A stretch of DNA of 64,000 nucleotides from an uncultured Flavobacteriales bacterium (GTDB lineage: Bacteria; Bacteroidota; Bacteroidia; Flavobacteriales; UBA1820). Of this stretch, positions 34,161 through 43,316 are shown piece by piece (position 1 is the stretch's first letter; each line of letters opens with the position of its first letter). The position numbers were made by a program, and so were the translations under genes. Location: positions 1 through 64,000 of the forward strand of contig CAUHQV010000007.1 in NCBI GenBank assembly GCA_959608625.1, written 5' to 3'. Under the pieces are notes generated by a model that was given only the letters and a program-made list of their open reading frames with translations, made no database searches and was not told the DNA's origin.

Positions 34161-35168
34161 ATGGAAGAATCGAACAAATCGGTCGACATTCGTGCATTGG
34201 GTGAAAAAATCGCCCGCGAGAGCGCTTTTGTTAATTTGCTCACCAGCGAGATCAACAACGTCATCGTAGGACAGAATCAAATGATCGAGCGCCTGATGAT
34301 AGGCCTGCTGGGCGGAGGGCATATCCTGCTGGAAGGCGTCCCCGGACTGGCAAAGACACTGGCCATCAACTCGCTGGCAAAAGCCGTGGACGGCGATTTC
34401 TCCCGCATACAGTTCACCCCCGACCTGCTCCCGGCAGACGTGATCGGTACGATGATCTACAATGTGAAAGACGGGGATTTCTCCATCAAAAAAGGCCCGG
34501 TATTCGCCAATTTCGTCCTGGCGGACGAAATAAACCGCGCCCCGGCCAAGGTGCAATCGGCCCTGCTGGAAGCGATGCAGGAGCGCCAGGTCACTATCGG
34601 GGAGGAAACATTCCGCTTGGACGATCCGTTTTTGGTCATGGCCACCCAGAACCCGATCGAGCAGGAAGGTACTTATCCCCTGCCCGAAGCGCAGATGGAC
34701 CGTTTCATGCTTAAGACCGTCGTGGAATACCCCTCCAAAGAGGACGAGCAGAAGATCATGCGCCGCATCGCCGGAACCGAAGGCACGAAAGCCATCCGTC
34801 CGGTCGTATCGCTGGAGGATATCCGCCGCGGACGCGAAGCCGCCAAGGAAGTATATATGGATGAAAAGATCGAGCAGTACATCCTCGATATCGTTTTCGC
34901 CACGCGTTTCCCCGGCGAGTACAAACTGGATAAACTCAAACCGCTGATCGCGTACGGGGCATCCCCGCGAGGCAGTATCAACCTGGTAACAGCCTCCAAG
35001 GTATACGCTTTCCTGCGCGGACGGGGCTATGTGATCCCGGAAGACGTCCGTGCCGTAGCGCCGGACGTACTGCGCCACCGTATCGGAGTGACCTACGAAG
35101 CGGAAGCGGAGAACGTGCGTACCGAAGAGATCATCAACACCATTATCAACGAAGTACAGGTTCCCTGA
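34161..35168 (+). CDS. MoxR-family AAA+ ATPase of the Bat (aerotolerance) operon
   Basis: The 335-aa cytoplasmic AAA+ protein has Walker A in LLEGVPGLAKTLAIN, Walker B in FVLADEINRAPAK, and a sensor Asn in MATQNPIEQEGTYPLPEAQ. MoxR ATPases act as chaperones for VWA-domain partners, and two such partners (BatA, BatB) lie downstream. It is the first gene of an eight-gene operon running to 42629, with gaps of no more than about 25 nt or overlaps. Regulation may involve the repeats in the 33919-34160 spacer. Confidence 0.92.
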   Translation: MEESNKSVDIRALGEKIARESAFVNLLTSEINNVIVGQNQMIERLMIGLLGGGHILLEGVPGLAKTLAINSLAKAVDGDFSRIQFTPDLLPADVIGTMIYNVKDGDFSIKKGPVFANFVLADEINRAPAKVQSALLEAMQERQVTIGEETFRLDDPFLVMATQNPIEQEGTYPLPEAQMDRFMLKTVVEYPSKEDEQKIMRRIAGTEGTKAIRPVVSLEDIRRGREAAKEVYMDEKIEQYILDIVFATRFPGEYKLDKLKPLIAYGASPRGSINLVTASKVYAFLRGRGYVIPEDVRAVAPDVLRHRIGVTYEAEAENVRTEEIINTIINEVQVP

Positions 35169-35192
35169 TTTCATTAAAAGGAGGATTCCGCG

Positions 35193-36056
35193 ATGGATGT
35201 CAAGGAAGTACTTAAGAAAGTCCGCAAAATAGAGATCAAGACGCGCCGCTTGTCCGACCATGTCTTCTCGGGCGAATACCACAGTTCGTTCAAAGGCCGG
35301 GGTATGACGTTCAGCGAAGTGCGGGCCTACCAGTTCGGCGACGACGTGCGCAACATCGATTGGAACGTGACCGCCAAAACGAGCCTGCCCCATGTCAAGG
35401 TCTTCGAAGAAGAACGCGAATTGACCATGATGCTGGCCGTCGACGTATCGGGCTCGCAGTTTTTCGGCACGGGCGATGCGACCAAACGGGATATCGTTAC
35501 CGAAATATGCGCCACGCTGGCTTTTTCGGCCATGGGCAACAACGACAAGATCGGCCTGATGCTGTTCTCGGACAAGGTGGAATTGTTCATTCCGCCCGGA
35601 AAAGGACGGATGCACGTACTGCGTATCATCCGCGAACTGATCGAGTTCGAGCCGTCCAGCCGCCGCACCAATATCAGCGCCGCCATGGAATACCTGTTCG
35701 GTGTATTGAAAAAGAAAGCGATCGTATTCCTCGTTTCGGACTTCATCGATGCCTCGTACAAGGACTCGCTCACCGTAGTGGCCCGCAAGCACGACCTGAC
35801 GGGGATACGGATCTACGACCCGGCCGAAGCGGCCATTCCCGACATGGGCATGGTACTGATGCGCCACGACGAAACCGGACGCTACGTCTGGGTGAACACT
35901 TCGTCCAAGTCGGTCAAGAATTCCTACCGCCAGCAGTATGACCGCCGCGTCAACTATTTTCAGGATACTTTCCGCCACTGCGGGGCGGGCACGATAAGCA
36001 CAAGCACGAAAGATGATTATGCCAAACAGTTACTCGGATATTTCCGCATGCGCTAA
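35193..36056 (+). CDS. DUF58-domain protein of the Bat operon
   Basis: The 287-aa protein carries the DUF58 signature (RGMTFSEVRAYQFGDDVRNIDWNVTAK) and a VWA-like fold, with LAVDVSGSQFFG resembling a MIDAS start (D-V-S-G-S). No membrane segment is present. In MoxR-VWA loci the DUF58 protein always lies directly after moxR, and its role is thought to be coupling of the ATPase to the membrane VWA proteins. The 3' end overlaps the next gene by 38 nt in another frame, which suggests translational coupling. Confidence 0.88.
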   Translation: MDVKEVLKKVRKIEIKTRRLSDHVFSGEYHSSFKGRGMTFSEVRAYQFGDDVRNIDWNVTAKTSLPHVKVFEEERELTMMLAVDVSGSQFFGTGDATKRDIVTEICATLAFSAMGNNDKIGLMLFSDKVELFIPPGKGRMHVLRIIRELIEFEPSSRRTNISAAMEYLFGVLKKKAIVFLVSDFIDASYKDSLTVVARKHDLTGIRIYDPAEAAIPDMGMVLMRHDETGRYVWVNTSSKSVKNSYRQQYDRRVNYFQDTFRHCGAGTISTSTKDDYAKQLLGYFRMR

Positions 36057-37026
36057 GGGGTGGAGAACGTGGGGATTGTGGGTGGCGGCCATTCTGCTGC
36101 CGGCAGTCGCGTATGCCCAAAGCACTCCTACCCTCAAATGGTCTACGGACACGACCAAGATCCGGATCGGCGAACAGGTAAAACTGAACCTCGAAGTCCG
36201 GGCGCCCAAGGACGCGCTGATCGATTTTCCCAGTCTGCAGTTCAAAAGCGACAGCATGGAGGTAGTAGACCGTTCAAAAATAGACACATCCTACAAAAAG
36301 AACGAAGCCATATACCGCATCGTATACAGCCTTACTTCGTTTGAAAAAGGGAAATACATCGTTCCTCCCATTCAGGTAAGAGCCGGCGAAGAAATCCTTT
36401 CCACCGAATCTTTCAAGATAGACGTCGCCACTGTACCCGTCGATACGCTGCGGCAGCCCCGGTACGGGATCAAAGACATACACCCCGATCCGTACACGGC
36501 GGGCGAGATTTTCCGGAAATACTACTGGATATTCATTGTCCTGGCCATCGCAGCGTTACTCGCCTGGGAAATATGGCGGCTTGCCAAGCGCCGCCGGGAA
36601 AAGAAACTCCCCCCGGAAATGCTGCTCAGCCCTTACGAGCGCGCCAAATTCCGTCTGGACCGCCTGGACCGGGAAAAACTGATCGAAAAAGGACAGGTAA
36701 AGGATTTCTACATCGAACTGACGGACGTGATCCGCCTTTATCTGGACGAACAATACGGCATACCGGCCCCTGAAAGCACATCCGAAGAAACACTGCGCGA
36801 CGTGCGCAAACTTCATCTGAGCAAAGAACAGTACGGCAAACTCCGCGACCTGCTGCTGGATGCCGACCTGGTGAAGTTCGCCAAAATGTTCCCCGGCGGA
36901 TCGGAAAACGAACGGTACCGGAAATACGCCGAAGAAATCGTAGATTCCCTGCGGCCACAGGAAAATCCGGAAGGAAAGGTCGCGGAAAACGAACAAAAAC
37001 GAAAAGAAGAAAATGTCGGAGAGTAG
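36019..37026 (+). CDS. Membrane protein of the Bat operon (DUF4381-like)
   Basis: The 335-aa protein has an N-terminal hydrophobic stretch (LWVAAILLPAVAYA, likely signal peptide), a periplasmic beta domain (about 30-160), and one membrane helix (YWIFIVLAIAALLAWEIW, about 168-186). A charged cytoplasmic helical tail follows. I chose ATG 36019; another in-frame ATG lies at 36013. Both starts are inside the DUF58 gene. It ends 14 nt into batA. It corresponds to the uncharacterised gene between DUF58 and batA in other Bacteroidales. A function in assembling the Bat complex is inference from context. Confidence 0.75.
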   Translation: MPNSYSDISACAKGWRTWGLWVAAILLPAVAYAQSTPTLKWSTDTTKIRIGEQVKLNLEVRAPKDALIDFPSLQFKSDSMEVVDRSKIDTSYKKNEAIYRIVYSLTSFEKGKYIVPPIQVRAGEEILSTESFKIDVATVPVDTLRQPRYGIKDIHPDPYTAGEIFRKYYWIFIVLAIAALLAWEIWRLAKRRREKKLPPEMLLSPYERAKFRLDRLDREKLIEKGQVKDFYIELTDVIRLYLDEQYGIPAPESTSEETLRDVRKLHLSKEQYGKLRDLLLDADLVKFAKMFPGGSENERYRKYAEEIVDSLRPQENPEGKVAENEQKRKEENVGE

Positions 37027-38020
37027 TTTCGAAATAGCAAACAAAGGGTTCTTCTGGCTCCTGCTGCTCATCCCCCTTCTGGTGGCATACCTGTGGTGGC
37101 GGGGCAACCGGCTGTACCCTTATCTGAAAATATCCAGCATCCGCGGCTTCGTATTGGCCGACGACTACCTGTCTAAAACCCGACCCGTGCTCTGGGTGCT
37201 GCGTATGGCCGTTATCGCCTGTGTTGTGGTAGCGATGACTCGGCCCCGCGGGGTGGAAGTGAGTTCGCAGACCCACGCCGGCCTCGGTGTGGATATTGTG
37301 ATGTCGATAGACCTTTCGGGTTCGATGCTGGCGCGCGACTTCAAACCGTCCCGCCTGGATGCGCTCAAGAAAGTGGCCACCGAATTCGCCGAAGGCCGGC
37401 CGGGAGACCGCATCGGCATCGTGACCTACGCCACGGAGAGTTTTACACAGACCCCGCTCACTACGGATAAGCGCATTATCGTGCAAACCATCCAGGGGCT
37501 CCGGCAGGGACTGATCGGGGAAACGACCGCCATCGGCATGGGGCTCGGTACGGCCATCAACCGCCTGAAGGACTCCGAAGCCAAAAGCAAGGTCATCATC
37601 CTGCTCACCGATGGGGTGAACAACGATGGATTCGTCGACCCGCGCACCGTAGCGGAAGTCGCCAAAAAACTGGGCATAAAAGTCTATACCATCGGCATCG
37701 GAACCAACGGCCTGGCTGACTATCCAGTGGCCCGCGACCAGCGGACGGGAAAACTGATCTACCAGAAGATCCCGGTGGAGATAGACGAACAACTGATGCG
37801 CGAGATCGCCGCCACTACCGGCGGGAAATATTTCCGGGCTACCGACGAGAACAAGCTCAAGGATATTTACAAAGAGATCGACTCCCTGGAAAAAAGCAAA
37901 GTGGAAGAGACCAAGTATTACAATTACAACGAGATGTTCCGCTCCTGGCTGTTGGCCGCCCTGCTTCTTTTCCTGCTGGAAGCGACCTTGCGCGGTACGG
38001 TTTATAAAGGGATTGTATAA
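37013..38020 (+). CDS. batA: BatA, VWA-domain membrane protein
   Basis: The 335-aa protein has membrane helices near the N-terminus (about 12-28 and 58-76) and at the C-terminus (about 311-328), flanking a VWA domain. The MIDAS motif is intact: D100-x-S102-x-S104 in SIDLSGSM, the Thr region TTAIGMGLGTAI, and Asp in LLTDGVNNDG. Bat proteins were first linked to aerotolerance in Bacteroides fragilis; the molecular function is unknown. It overlaps the preceding gene by 14 nt, and batB starts 23 nt downstream. Confidence 0.9.
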   Translation: MSESSFEIANKGFFWLLLLIPLLVAYLWWRGNRLYPYLKISSIRGFVLADDYLSKTRPVLWVLRMAVIACVVVAMTRPRGVEVSSQTHAGLGVDIVMSIDLSGSMLARDFKPSRLDALKKVATEFAEGRPGDRIGIVTYATESFTQTPLTTDKRIIVQTIQGLRQGLIGETTAIGMGLGTAINRLKDSEAKSKVIILLTDGVNNDGFVDPRTVAEVAKKLGIKVYTIGIGTNGLADYPVARDQRTGKLIYQKIPVEIDEQLMREIAATTGGKYFRATDENKLKDIYKEIDSLEKSKVEETKYYNYNEMFRSWLLAALLLFLLEATLRGTVYKGIV

Positions 38021-38043
38021 ACGTTAGATAGAAGGCTGAAAAA

Positions 38044-39102
38044 ATGTACGAACTGGACAGACCCGCATACCTGCAACTCCTGCTTCTGATCCCTCTTTTG
38101 TGGATCCTGTTCGCCTATGTACTGCGGTACCGGCGGAAAAAACAGCAGGCGCTTGCCTCTTCGCGGCTTATGATGATACTCGCCCCGTACAAAAGCACGT
38201 CGGCGCTGGCATGGAAGACTATCCTGTATACTTTCGTGATCCTCCTGCTCACCCTGGCGCTGGTAAACCCCCGCATCGGCACCCGGATCGAAAAAATAAA
38301 GGTTCAGGGATCGGATATCGTCTTTGCCCTCGACGTATCGCTCTCGATGAAGGCCGAAGACGTAGCCCCCAACCGGTTGGACAAGGCAAAGCAGATCATC
38401 TCCCGAACCATAGACAACCTGGGCGGCGACCGGGTGGGCATCATCGCTTATGCCGGCAGCGCTTATCCCCTGCTCCCTATTACCAGCGACTATTCCGCCG
38501 CTAAGATGTTCCTGGCTACCGCAGATCCGTCGATGGTCTCCTCGCAGGGTACGTCCATCGGCGAAGCGATCGGCCTGTCGTGGCGCTACTTTGACGACCC
38601 TTCGGTCAAGAACAAACTGCTGGTCATTATTTCGGACGGTGAAGACCACCGGGAAGACCTCAACGCGGTAGACGTAGCCAAAACCTCGGCTGAAAAAGGA
38701 GTAAAGATCTATACGGTCGGTGTGGGGACAGCCCAAGGCGGCCCCATACCCCTGCGGGAAAAAGGCATCGTGACCGGATATAAGAAAGACATCGAGGGCA
38801 ATGTGGTAGTGACCAAGGCCGACCAAACGATGCTCAATGACATTGCCAAGGCTGCTTCCGGACAATACATAGACGGAACATCCACATCGGCTGTGGTCGA
38901 AAAGATCACCGACCTCCTGGGCAAAGGCCCCAAGAACGATTACGGAGAGACGGAGATCGTGCAATATAAAGACCGGTACCAATGGTTTGCCGGGGCAGCG
39001 CTTTTGCTGTTGGTATTGGATACCGTGCTCGGGTTCCGGCGCAGTCGCCTGATGAGCCGGTACAACCTTTTCGGCGAAGAAAAACCGGAAGAAGAGGATT
39101 AA
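38044..39102 (+). CDS. batB: BatB, VWA-domain membrane protein
   Basis: The 352-aa protein shares BatA's layout: helices at about 9-27 and 58-75, a VWA domain with D97-x-S99-x-S101 in ALDVSLSM, a TSIGEAI Thr loop, the SDGEDHRED Asp loop, and a C-terminal helix (WFAGAALLLLVLDTVLGF). BatA and BatB probably form hetero-oligomers through these domains. A 12-nt gap precedes batC. Confidence 0.9.
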   Translation: MYELDRPAYLQLLLLIPLLWILFAYVLRYRRKKQQALASSRLMMILAPYKSTSALAWKTILYTFVILLLTLALVNPRIGTRIEKIKVQGSDIVFALDVSLSMKAEDVAPNRLDKAKQIISRTIDNLGGDRVGIIAYAGSAYPLLPITSDYSAAKMFLATADPSMVSSQGTSIGEAIGLSWRYFDDPSVKNKLLVIISDGEDHREDLNAVDVAKTSAEKGVKIYTVGVGTAQGGPIPLREKGIVTGYKKDIEGNVVVTKADQTMLNDIAKAASGQYIDGTSTSAVVEKITDLLGKGPKNDYGETEIVQYKDRYQWFAGAALLLLVLDTVLGFRRSRLMSRYNLFGEEKPEEED

Positions 39103-39114
39103 AAAACGATAGAT

Positions 39115-39939
39115 ATGAGATTCGGATCAGCGACATATACGATTTTTGTTTTGGCAGCCTTATTTCTGCTCCCGGGAAACGCTTGGGCACAGAATAAGAA
39201 TAACCTGGCCAAAAAAGACTTTCTGCAAAAAGGGAACAAAATGTACAAAAAAGCGGAGTATGAACTGGCAGACTCCCTGTACATGAACGCCATAGCCGTA
39301 GACACCACTTACGCAGCCGGTTGGTACAACCTGGGAAATTCCCTTTATCTGGGCGGGGAGGGCGACAAGGCCAAATCCTCCTGGACAAAATCCCTGATGA
39401 ATACTCCGGAAGGAGGGGACCGATCGGATATCCTGTACAACCTGGGGGGAGTAGAAATGGACAAGAAAAATTACGCCGAAGCCATCAAACTGTACAAGGA
39501 TGCGTTGCGCCGTAACCCGGCCGACGAACAAGCCCGGTACAACCTCGCATTGGCCCAGCAGTTGCTGAAAGACCAGCAACAACCGAATCAGGATCAGAAC
39601 CAAAATCAGAATAACGACCAGAACAAGGACGACAACCAAAATCAGAATAACGACCAAAACAAGGACGACAACCAAAATAACAACGACCAGAACAAGGACG
39701 ACAACCAAAATAACAACGACCAGAACAAGGACGACAACCAAAATAACAACGACCAGAACAAGGACGACAACCCGAATAATCAGGGCGGTGGCTCTTCTGG
39801 GCAAAATACCCCTCAGCAATTATCTCAATCCGATGAACAGATGCTGCGTGCGATAGACCGCCAGGAACAGGGGACTCAGGAAAAAGTAAAGGGAGAAAAA
39901 ACGGAAGGGGCCGTCATCCACACCACCAAAGACTGGTAA
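39115..39939 (+). CDS. batC: BatC, TPR protein with Asn/Gln/Asp-rich tandem repeats
   Basis: The 274-aa protein has a signal peptide (TIFVLAALFLLPGNAWA, cleavage before QN). Two to three TPR-like units (about 35-150, for example YAAGWYNLGNSLYLGGEGDKA and YAEAIKLYKDALRRNPADEQA) are followed by a low-complexity linker of about 60 residues built from DQNKDDNQNNN units, then a short C-terminal tail. The TPR part should bind partner proteins in the periplasm. The repeat linker looks prone to length variation. It lies between batB and batD. Confidence 0.85.
   Translation: MRFGSATYTIFVLAALFLLPGNAWAQNKNNLAKKDFLQKGNKMYKKAEYELADSLYMNAIAVDTTYAAGWYNLGNSLYLGGEGDKAKSSWTKSLMNTPEGGDRSDILYNLGGVEMDKKNYAEAIKLYKDALRRNPADEQARYNLALAQQLLKDQQQPNQDQNQNQNNDQNKDDNQNQNNDQNKDDNQNNNDQNKDDNQNNNDQNKDDNQNNNDQNKDDNPNNQGGGSSGQNTPQQLSQSDEQMLRAIDRQEQGTQEKVKGEKTEGAVIHTTKDW
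39616..39780 (+). repeat. Tandem repeat inside batC, 33-bp period
   Basis: Five units of 36, 33, 33, 33 and 30 bp encode DQNKDDNQNQNN, then DQNKDDNQNNN three times, then DQNKDDNPNN. The units are nearly identical at the nucleotide level, so expansion or contraction by slippage would keep the frame. Confidence 0.9.
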
Positions 39940-39962
39940 TCAATCCATTCTACCATACATCA

Positions 39963-41831
39963 ATGATGAAGAACAGGAGGCTTAATTTGAAAAACAGAAC
40001 ATTCATTACAACCTTGGCTGCGACAGTGCTGTTCGCTTTGTCTCTCTGCGCACTTCCGGTTCATGCGCAACAGGACGGCCAGCCTGTAACGGTCAATGTG
40101 TCAAAGAAGAAAATGGCCGTCAATGAAAACCTGACTGTGGAAATTTCCACCTCCATGCCGATAGATCAGGATTACTTCGCCGGGCCTGCATTCAAGGATT
40201 TCGTGATCCTTTCGGGCCCCAATTTCATGCGGAGCATGGTAGCCAATTATGTGAACGGACAAAGCCGGACAGAACAAAAAACCTCAATTACTTATCTGGT
40301 TCAACCGAAAAAAGAAGGAACGCTGTATATAGAACCGGCTATGATAAGCGTGAAAGGGAAAAAACACCAGACCCCACGTATCGCTATCGAAGTAGGCAAA
40401 GCTATCGAAGGCCAACAAACGGCACAGCGGATGTCCAATCCGACAGCGTCGGCCCGGGAAAACATCCACCTGGTAGCCGAAGTGTCCGACCGAAACCCTT
40501 ACGTGGGAGAACCTTTTACCGTTACGTACAAATTATACTACCGGATGAATATCGGCCGGTTGTCCGTCAATCAGGTTCCCAAATTCGATACTTTCTGGAC
40601 TCAGGTCTATACCGAAGCGGATATCCCCGAAAACAAAATGGAAAACCAGGGTTATTACCGCGATGAGCTTTATCATGTGATCACGTATTACAAAGTCCTG
40701 TTAATTCCTCAGAAAGAAGGCCGTCAAACGATCCAGCCTCTTTCATTGAGTATGCTCGCCGAAGTAGGCACCGGACAATATGACTACTGGGGCGACGAGA
40801 TTACCCGGACAGCCCCCTATTCCATATCCAGTGCCCCGATCGAAATAAGTGTGCATGCTCTCCCTTTGAAAGACCGTCCGGAGAATTTCAGCGGCGGTGT
40901 CGGGCAATTCACGATGAAAACTTCTTTGTCCAAGTCGGAAGTAAATACCGGAGAATCGGCCACACTCACGATCGACGTGCGGGGCACGGGAAATATCTCC
41001 CAAATCCGGATGCCGGAACCGACTTTCCCGGCCGAAATAGAGCGCTACGATCCAAAACTACAAACCTCTACCTCGCTAGCCACTGTCGGCCTCCGCGGTT
41101 CGCTCAACGAGCAATTCGTCCTTATCCCCCGCGTAAAAGGAGAATACAAGATCCCCGAAATCGAATTTTCTTATTTCGATCCCGATGCGGGAAAATACGT
41201 TACCCTGCATGCCGAAGAAACAATCTTGAAAGTATCGGGCGAAGACATTACCAGCCAATCGGCCGCTCAGCGCCCGGGGCCGAAAGCCGCCGAGAAAACT
41301 AACGTCAATTACCTGAATACCGACATCGGCTTTATCCGGCTGAACACTGACTTGAAGCCCGCCTCCTACCAGCCGTTCTACGATCGTTTTTGGTATACGC
41401 TATTGTTTGTATTACCCCTGGCATTGATCCCCCTGCTCTTGCTTAAGCGCCTCTACGATGCCTCGGTAGACCGGAATTCCCCGCAGGCAAAGGCAAAAAA
41501 AGCGGCCCATGCGGCACGTGTGCGCCTAAGCAAAGCAAAAAAAGCCCTCGACCGAAAGGATTACCAGGCATTCTATTACGAGACGGAAAAAGCGTTGTAC
41601 AGTTTCATTTCCGACAAGTTGAAACTCTCCCGCAAGGACGCCTCCATCGACCGGATTCATAAAGAGGTGATTGCCCACGGAGCGGAAGATTCGGTTGCAC
41701 AGGAGCTTATCGATGCACTCGAAGCTTGCAACCAAGCGCGTTACGCCGGATTCGCTCCCTCTCAGGCCGAAACGGATTACCAGATTGCCGCTAAAGCCAT
41801 TGTGAACGTCAATAAAAGTATAAAAGGCTAA
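39963..41831 (+). CDS. batD: BatD, aerotolerance-related exported membrane protein
   Basis: The 622-aa protein has a long basic n-region, a hydrophobic signal (FITTLAATVLFALSLCALPVHA, cut before QQ), and a large beta-rich periplasmic part. That part contains Ig-like repeats in about 25-430, such as VNVSKKKMAVNENLTVEIS and TSLSKSEVNTGESATLTID. A transmembrane helix (FWYTLLFVLPLALIPLLLL, about 475-494) is followed by a basic helical cytoplasmic domain. It is the BatD family by layout and position. Function in oxygen tolerance is genetic rather than biochemical. batE starts 6 nt after its stop. Confidence 0.9.
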   Translation: MMKNRRLNLKNRTFITTLAATVLFALSLCALPVHAQQDGQPVTVNVSKKKMAVNENLTVEISTSMPIDQDYFAGPAFKDFVILSGPNFMRSMVANYVNGQSRTEQKTSITYLVQPKKEGTLYIEPAMISVKGKKHQTPRIAIEVGKAIEGQQTAQRMSNPTASARENIHLVAEVSDRNPYVGEPFTVTYKLYYRMNIGRLSVNQVPKFDTFWTQVYTEADIPENKMENQGYYRDELYHVITYYKVLLIPQKEGRQTIQPLSLSMLAEVGTGQYDYWGDEITRTAPYSISSAPIEISVHALPLKDRPENFSGGVGQFTMKTSLSKSEVNTGESATLTIDVRGTGNISQIRMPEPTFPAEIERYDPKLQTSTSLATVGLRGSLNEQFVLIPRVKGEYKIPEIEFSYFDPDAGKYVTLHAEETILKVSGEDITSQSAAQRPGPKAAEKTNVNYLNTDIGFIRLNTDLKPASYQPFYDRFWYTLLFVLPLALIPLLLLKRLYDASVDRNSPQAKAKKAAHAARVRLSKAKKALDRKDYQAFYYETEKALYSFISDKLKLSRKDASIDRIHKEVIAHGAEDSVAQELIDALEACNQARYAGFAPSQAETDYQIAAKAIVNVNKSIKG

Positions 41832-41837
41832 AAGACC

Positions 41838-42629
41838 ATGAAAAATACGATCAAAAATATCCGCCGGCCCTTTTTTCTTTTCTGCCTGTCGATGATCGCC
41901 ATAGGCCTTTCGCCGGTCGCCGCTTCCGGACAGACCCCTACGGCTCTGTTCCAACAGGCTAACAAGGACTACCAAAATTCGGATTTCAAACAGGCCGCCG
42001 AAAAATACGATTCGCTGATAAGGATAGGATACAAATCGGCGGAATTGTACAACAACCTGGGCAACGCATATTACCGCTTGGGATACATCGCGCCTACCAT
42101 CCTGGCCTATGAGCGGGCCGCCCTGCTCGCTCCGTCGGACGGCGAGATCCAGCACAACCTGAGTATCGCCCGCAGCCTGACCGTGGATAATATAATCCCC
42201 CTCGGGGAGTCGATGTCCGGCCGGGTGATAAACAGCATCGGGGGCTCCTTGTCCATCAGCGCCTGGAGTGTGGGGGCTATCGTTTTTGCGTGGGGGGCCC
42301 TTATCCTGTTTGCCCTGTTCCTGTATAGCCTCCGCACATTTGCCAAACGGTGGGCTTTTTACGGGTTTATCCTCAGCCTGTTGCTGGGACTCGCCTGCTA
42401 CGGCCTTCAAAAGCACGAGGAAGGCCAGATAAAAGAAAATCCTTACTCCATCGTGACCGCCGCCAACGTCACAGCCAAGAGCGAGCCGAGCTTCTCGGGG
42501 GGCGATGCCTTCTCCATCCACGAAGGGACTAAAGTAGGGGTGGAAGAAACCCTGAACAAATGGACCAAAATCCGCCTGGCAGACGGAAAAATCGGATGGA
42601 TACCCTCCGATGCCGCTGAAAAAATATAA
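41838..42629 (+). CDS. batE: BatE, TPR and SH3-like membrane protein
   Basis: The 263-aa protein has a signal peptide (to AASGQ, about residue 33), TPR units (about 35-115, AELYNNLGNAYYRLGYIAPT), two transmembrane helices (about 138-158 and 168-188) and a C-terminal SH3-like domain (about 195-263, ending WTKIRLADGKIGWIPSDA). It is the last gene of the Bat operon. A terminator shared with the convergent HAD gene follows at 42653-42681. Confidence 0.88.
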   Translation: MKNTIKNIRRPFFLFCLSMIAIGLSPVAASGQTPTALFQQANKDYQNSDFKQAAEKYDSLIRIGYKSAELYNNLGNAYYRLGYIAPTILAYERAALLAPSDGEIQHNLSIARSLTVDNIIPLGESMSGRVINSIGGSLSISAWSVGAIVFAWGALILFALFLYSLRTFAKRWAFYGFILSLLLGLACYGLQKHEEGQIKENPYSIVTAANVTAKSEPSFSGGDAFSIHEGTKVGVEETLNKWTKIRLADGKIGWIPSDAAEKI

Positions 42630-42652
42630 GTTATTCAAATCTTCCCCGACAA

Positions 42653-42681
42653 AAAATGGCGCTGTATTACAGCGCCATTTT
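42653..42681. terminator. Bidirectional terminator overlapping the HAD gene stop codon
   Basis: A 13-bp stem (AAAATGGCGCTGT with ACAGCGCCATTTT) has an ATT loop. The last codons of the minus-strand HAD gene (Lys-Met-Ala-Leu-stop) are encoded inside it, with the stop at 42667-42669 in the loop. It also ends the plus-strand Bat operon. Confidence 0.8.
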
Positions 42682-43314
42682 ATCTTCGAATTCTTCCAGA
42701 CCATGCAATTTCAGATCGGCTATCCCGTAGCGCGGATCGTCGAACATCCCCGACTCGGGGACAGCGATACATTTGCACCGGGCCGCCTTGGCCGCCAGTA
42801 CCCCGCTGACGGAATCCTCGAATACCAAGCATTCCTGCGGTTCTACTCCCAGCAGAGATGCACAAAGCAGGTAGATCTCCGGGTGGGGTTTACCATACCG
42901 GACTTCGTCCCCGGTGCATACGGCATCTAATTTATCCCCTATCCCGATGCGGCGGATAAAATTGGCGGCCACTTCCCGGGGGGTTGATGTGGCCAGTCCG
43001 AGTTTCAGGCCCTTTCGGCCGGCGGCGTCGAGTATCCGGTCGATCCCCGGCATTATCCGGCCATGAGCCAACACCAATTCGCTTACCCGGTCGCAGATAG
43101 CCTTGTCGAGCTTCTCGGCCGTCCAATCCGCGGCCGGGTGCTGGCCGCGTACCTGACGGACAATATCACCTATCCGTACTCCCTGCGTTTTAGCGGCTTC
43201 CTGCTCGCTGTAAGGAATCCCCGCTTGGGTGAAAACCTCGGTCATGGCCTGCCGCCACGAAGGTTCGGAGTCTATCAGCACTCCGTCCATATCGAATATG
43301 ACGGCCTTTACCAT
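42667..43314 (-). CDS. HAD-superfamily hydrolase, beta-phosphoglucomutase/phosphatase-like
   Basis: The 215-aa protein is of HAD subfamily IA with a helical cap. The nucleophile loop is IFDMDGVLIDSEPS (D8, D10), motif II is GLATSTPREVA, and the metal-binding acids are in CLVFEDSVSGVLAAKAA. It could be a beta-phosphoglucomutase or a sugar-phosphate phosphatase; the sequence does not decide. The start at 43314 lies 2 nt after the carA stop. The longer open frame upstream lies within carA and is rejected. Confidence 0.85.
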   Translation of the reverse strand: MVKAVIFDMDGVLIDSEPSWRQAMTEVFTQAGIPYSEQEAAKTQGVRIGDIVRQVRGQHPAADWTAEKLDKAICDRVSELVLAHGRIMPGIDRILDAAGRKGLKLGLATSTPREVAANFIRRIGIGDKLDAVCTGDEVRYGKPHPEIYLLCASLLGVEPQECLVFEDSVSGVLAAKAARCKCIAVPESGMFDDPRYGIADLKLHGLEEFEDKMAL

Positions 43315-43316
43315 GT

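Noticed and set aside
34080..35978. 632-codon minus-strand open frame opposite moxR and DUF58
   Set aside because: Antisense shadow of two conserved genes with no recognisable protein features.
39160..39819. Minus-strand open frame over batC with Val/Leu-rich repeats
   Set aside because: It is the antisense of the Asn/Asp/Gln repeat and carries no independent signal.
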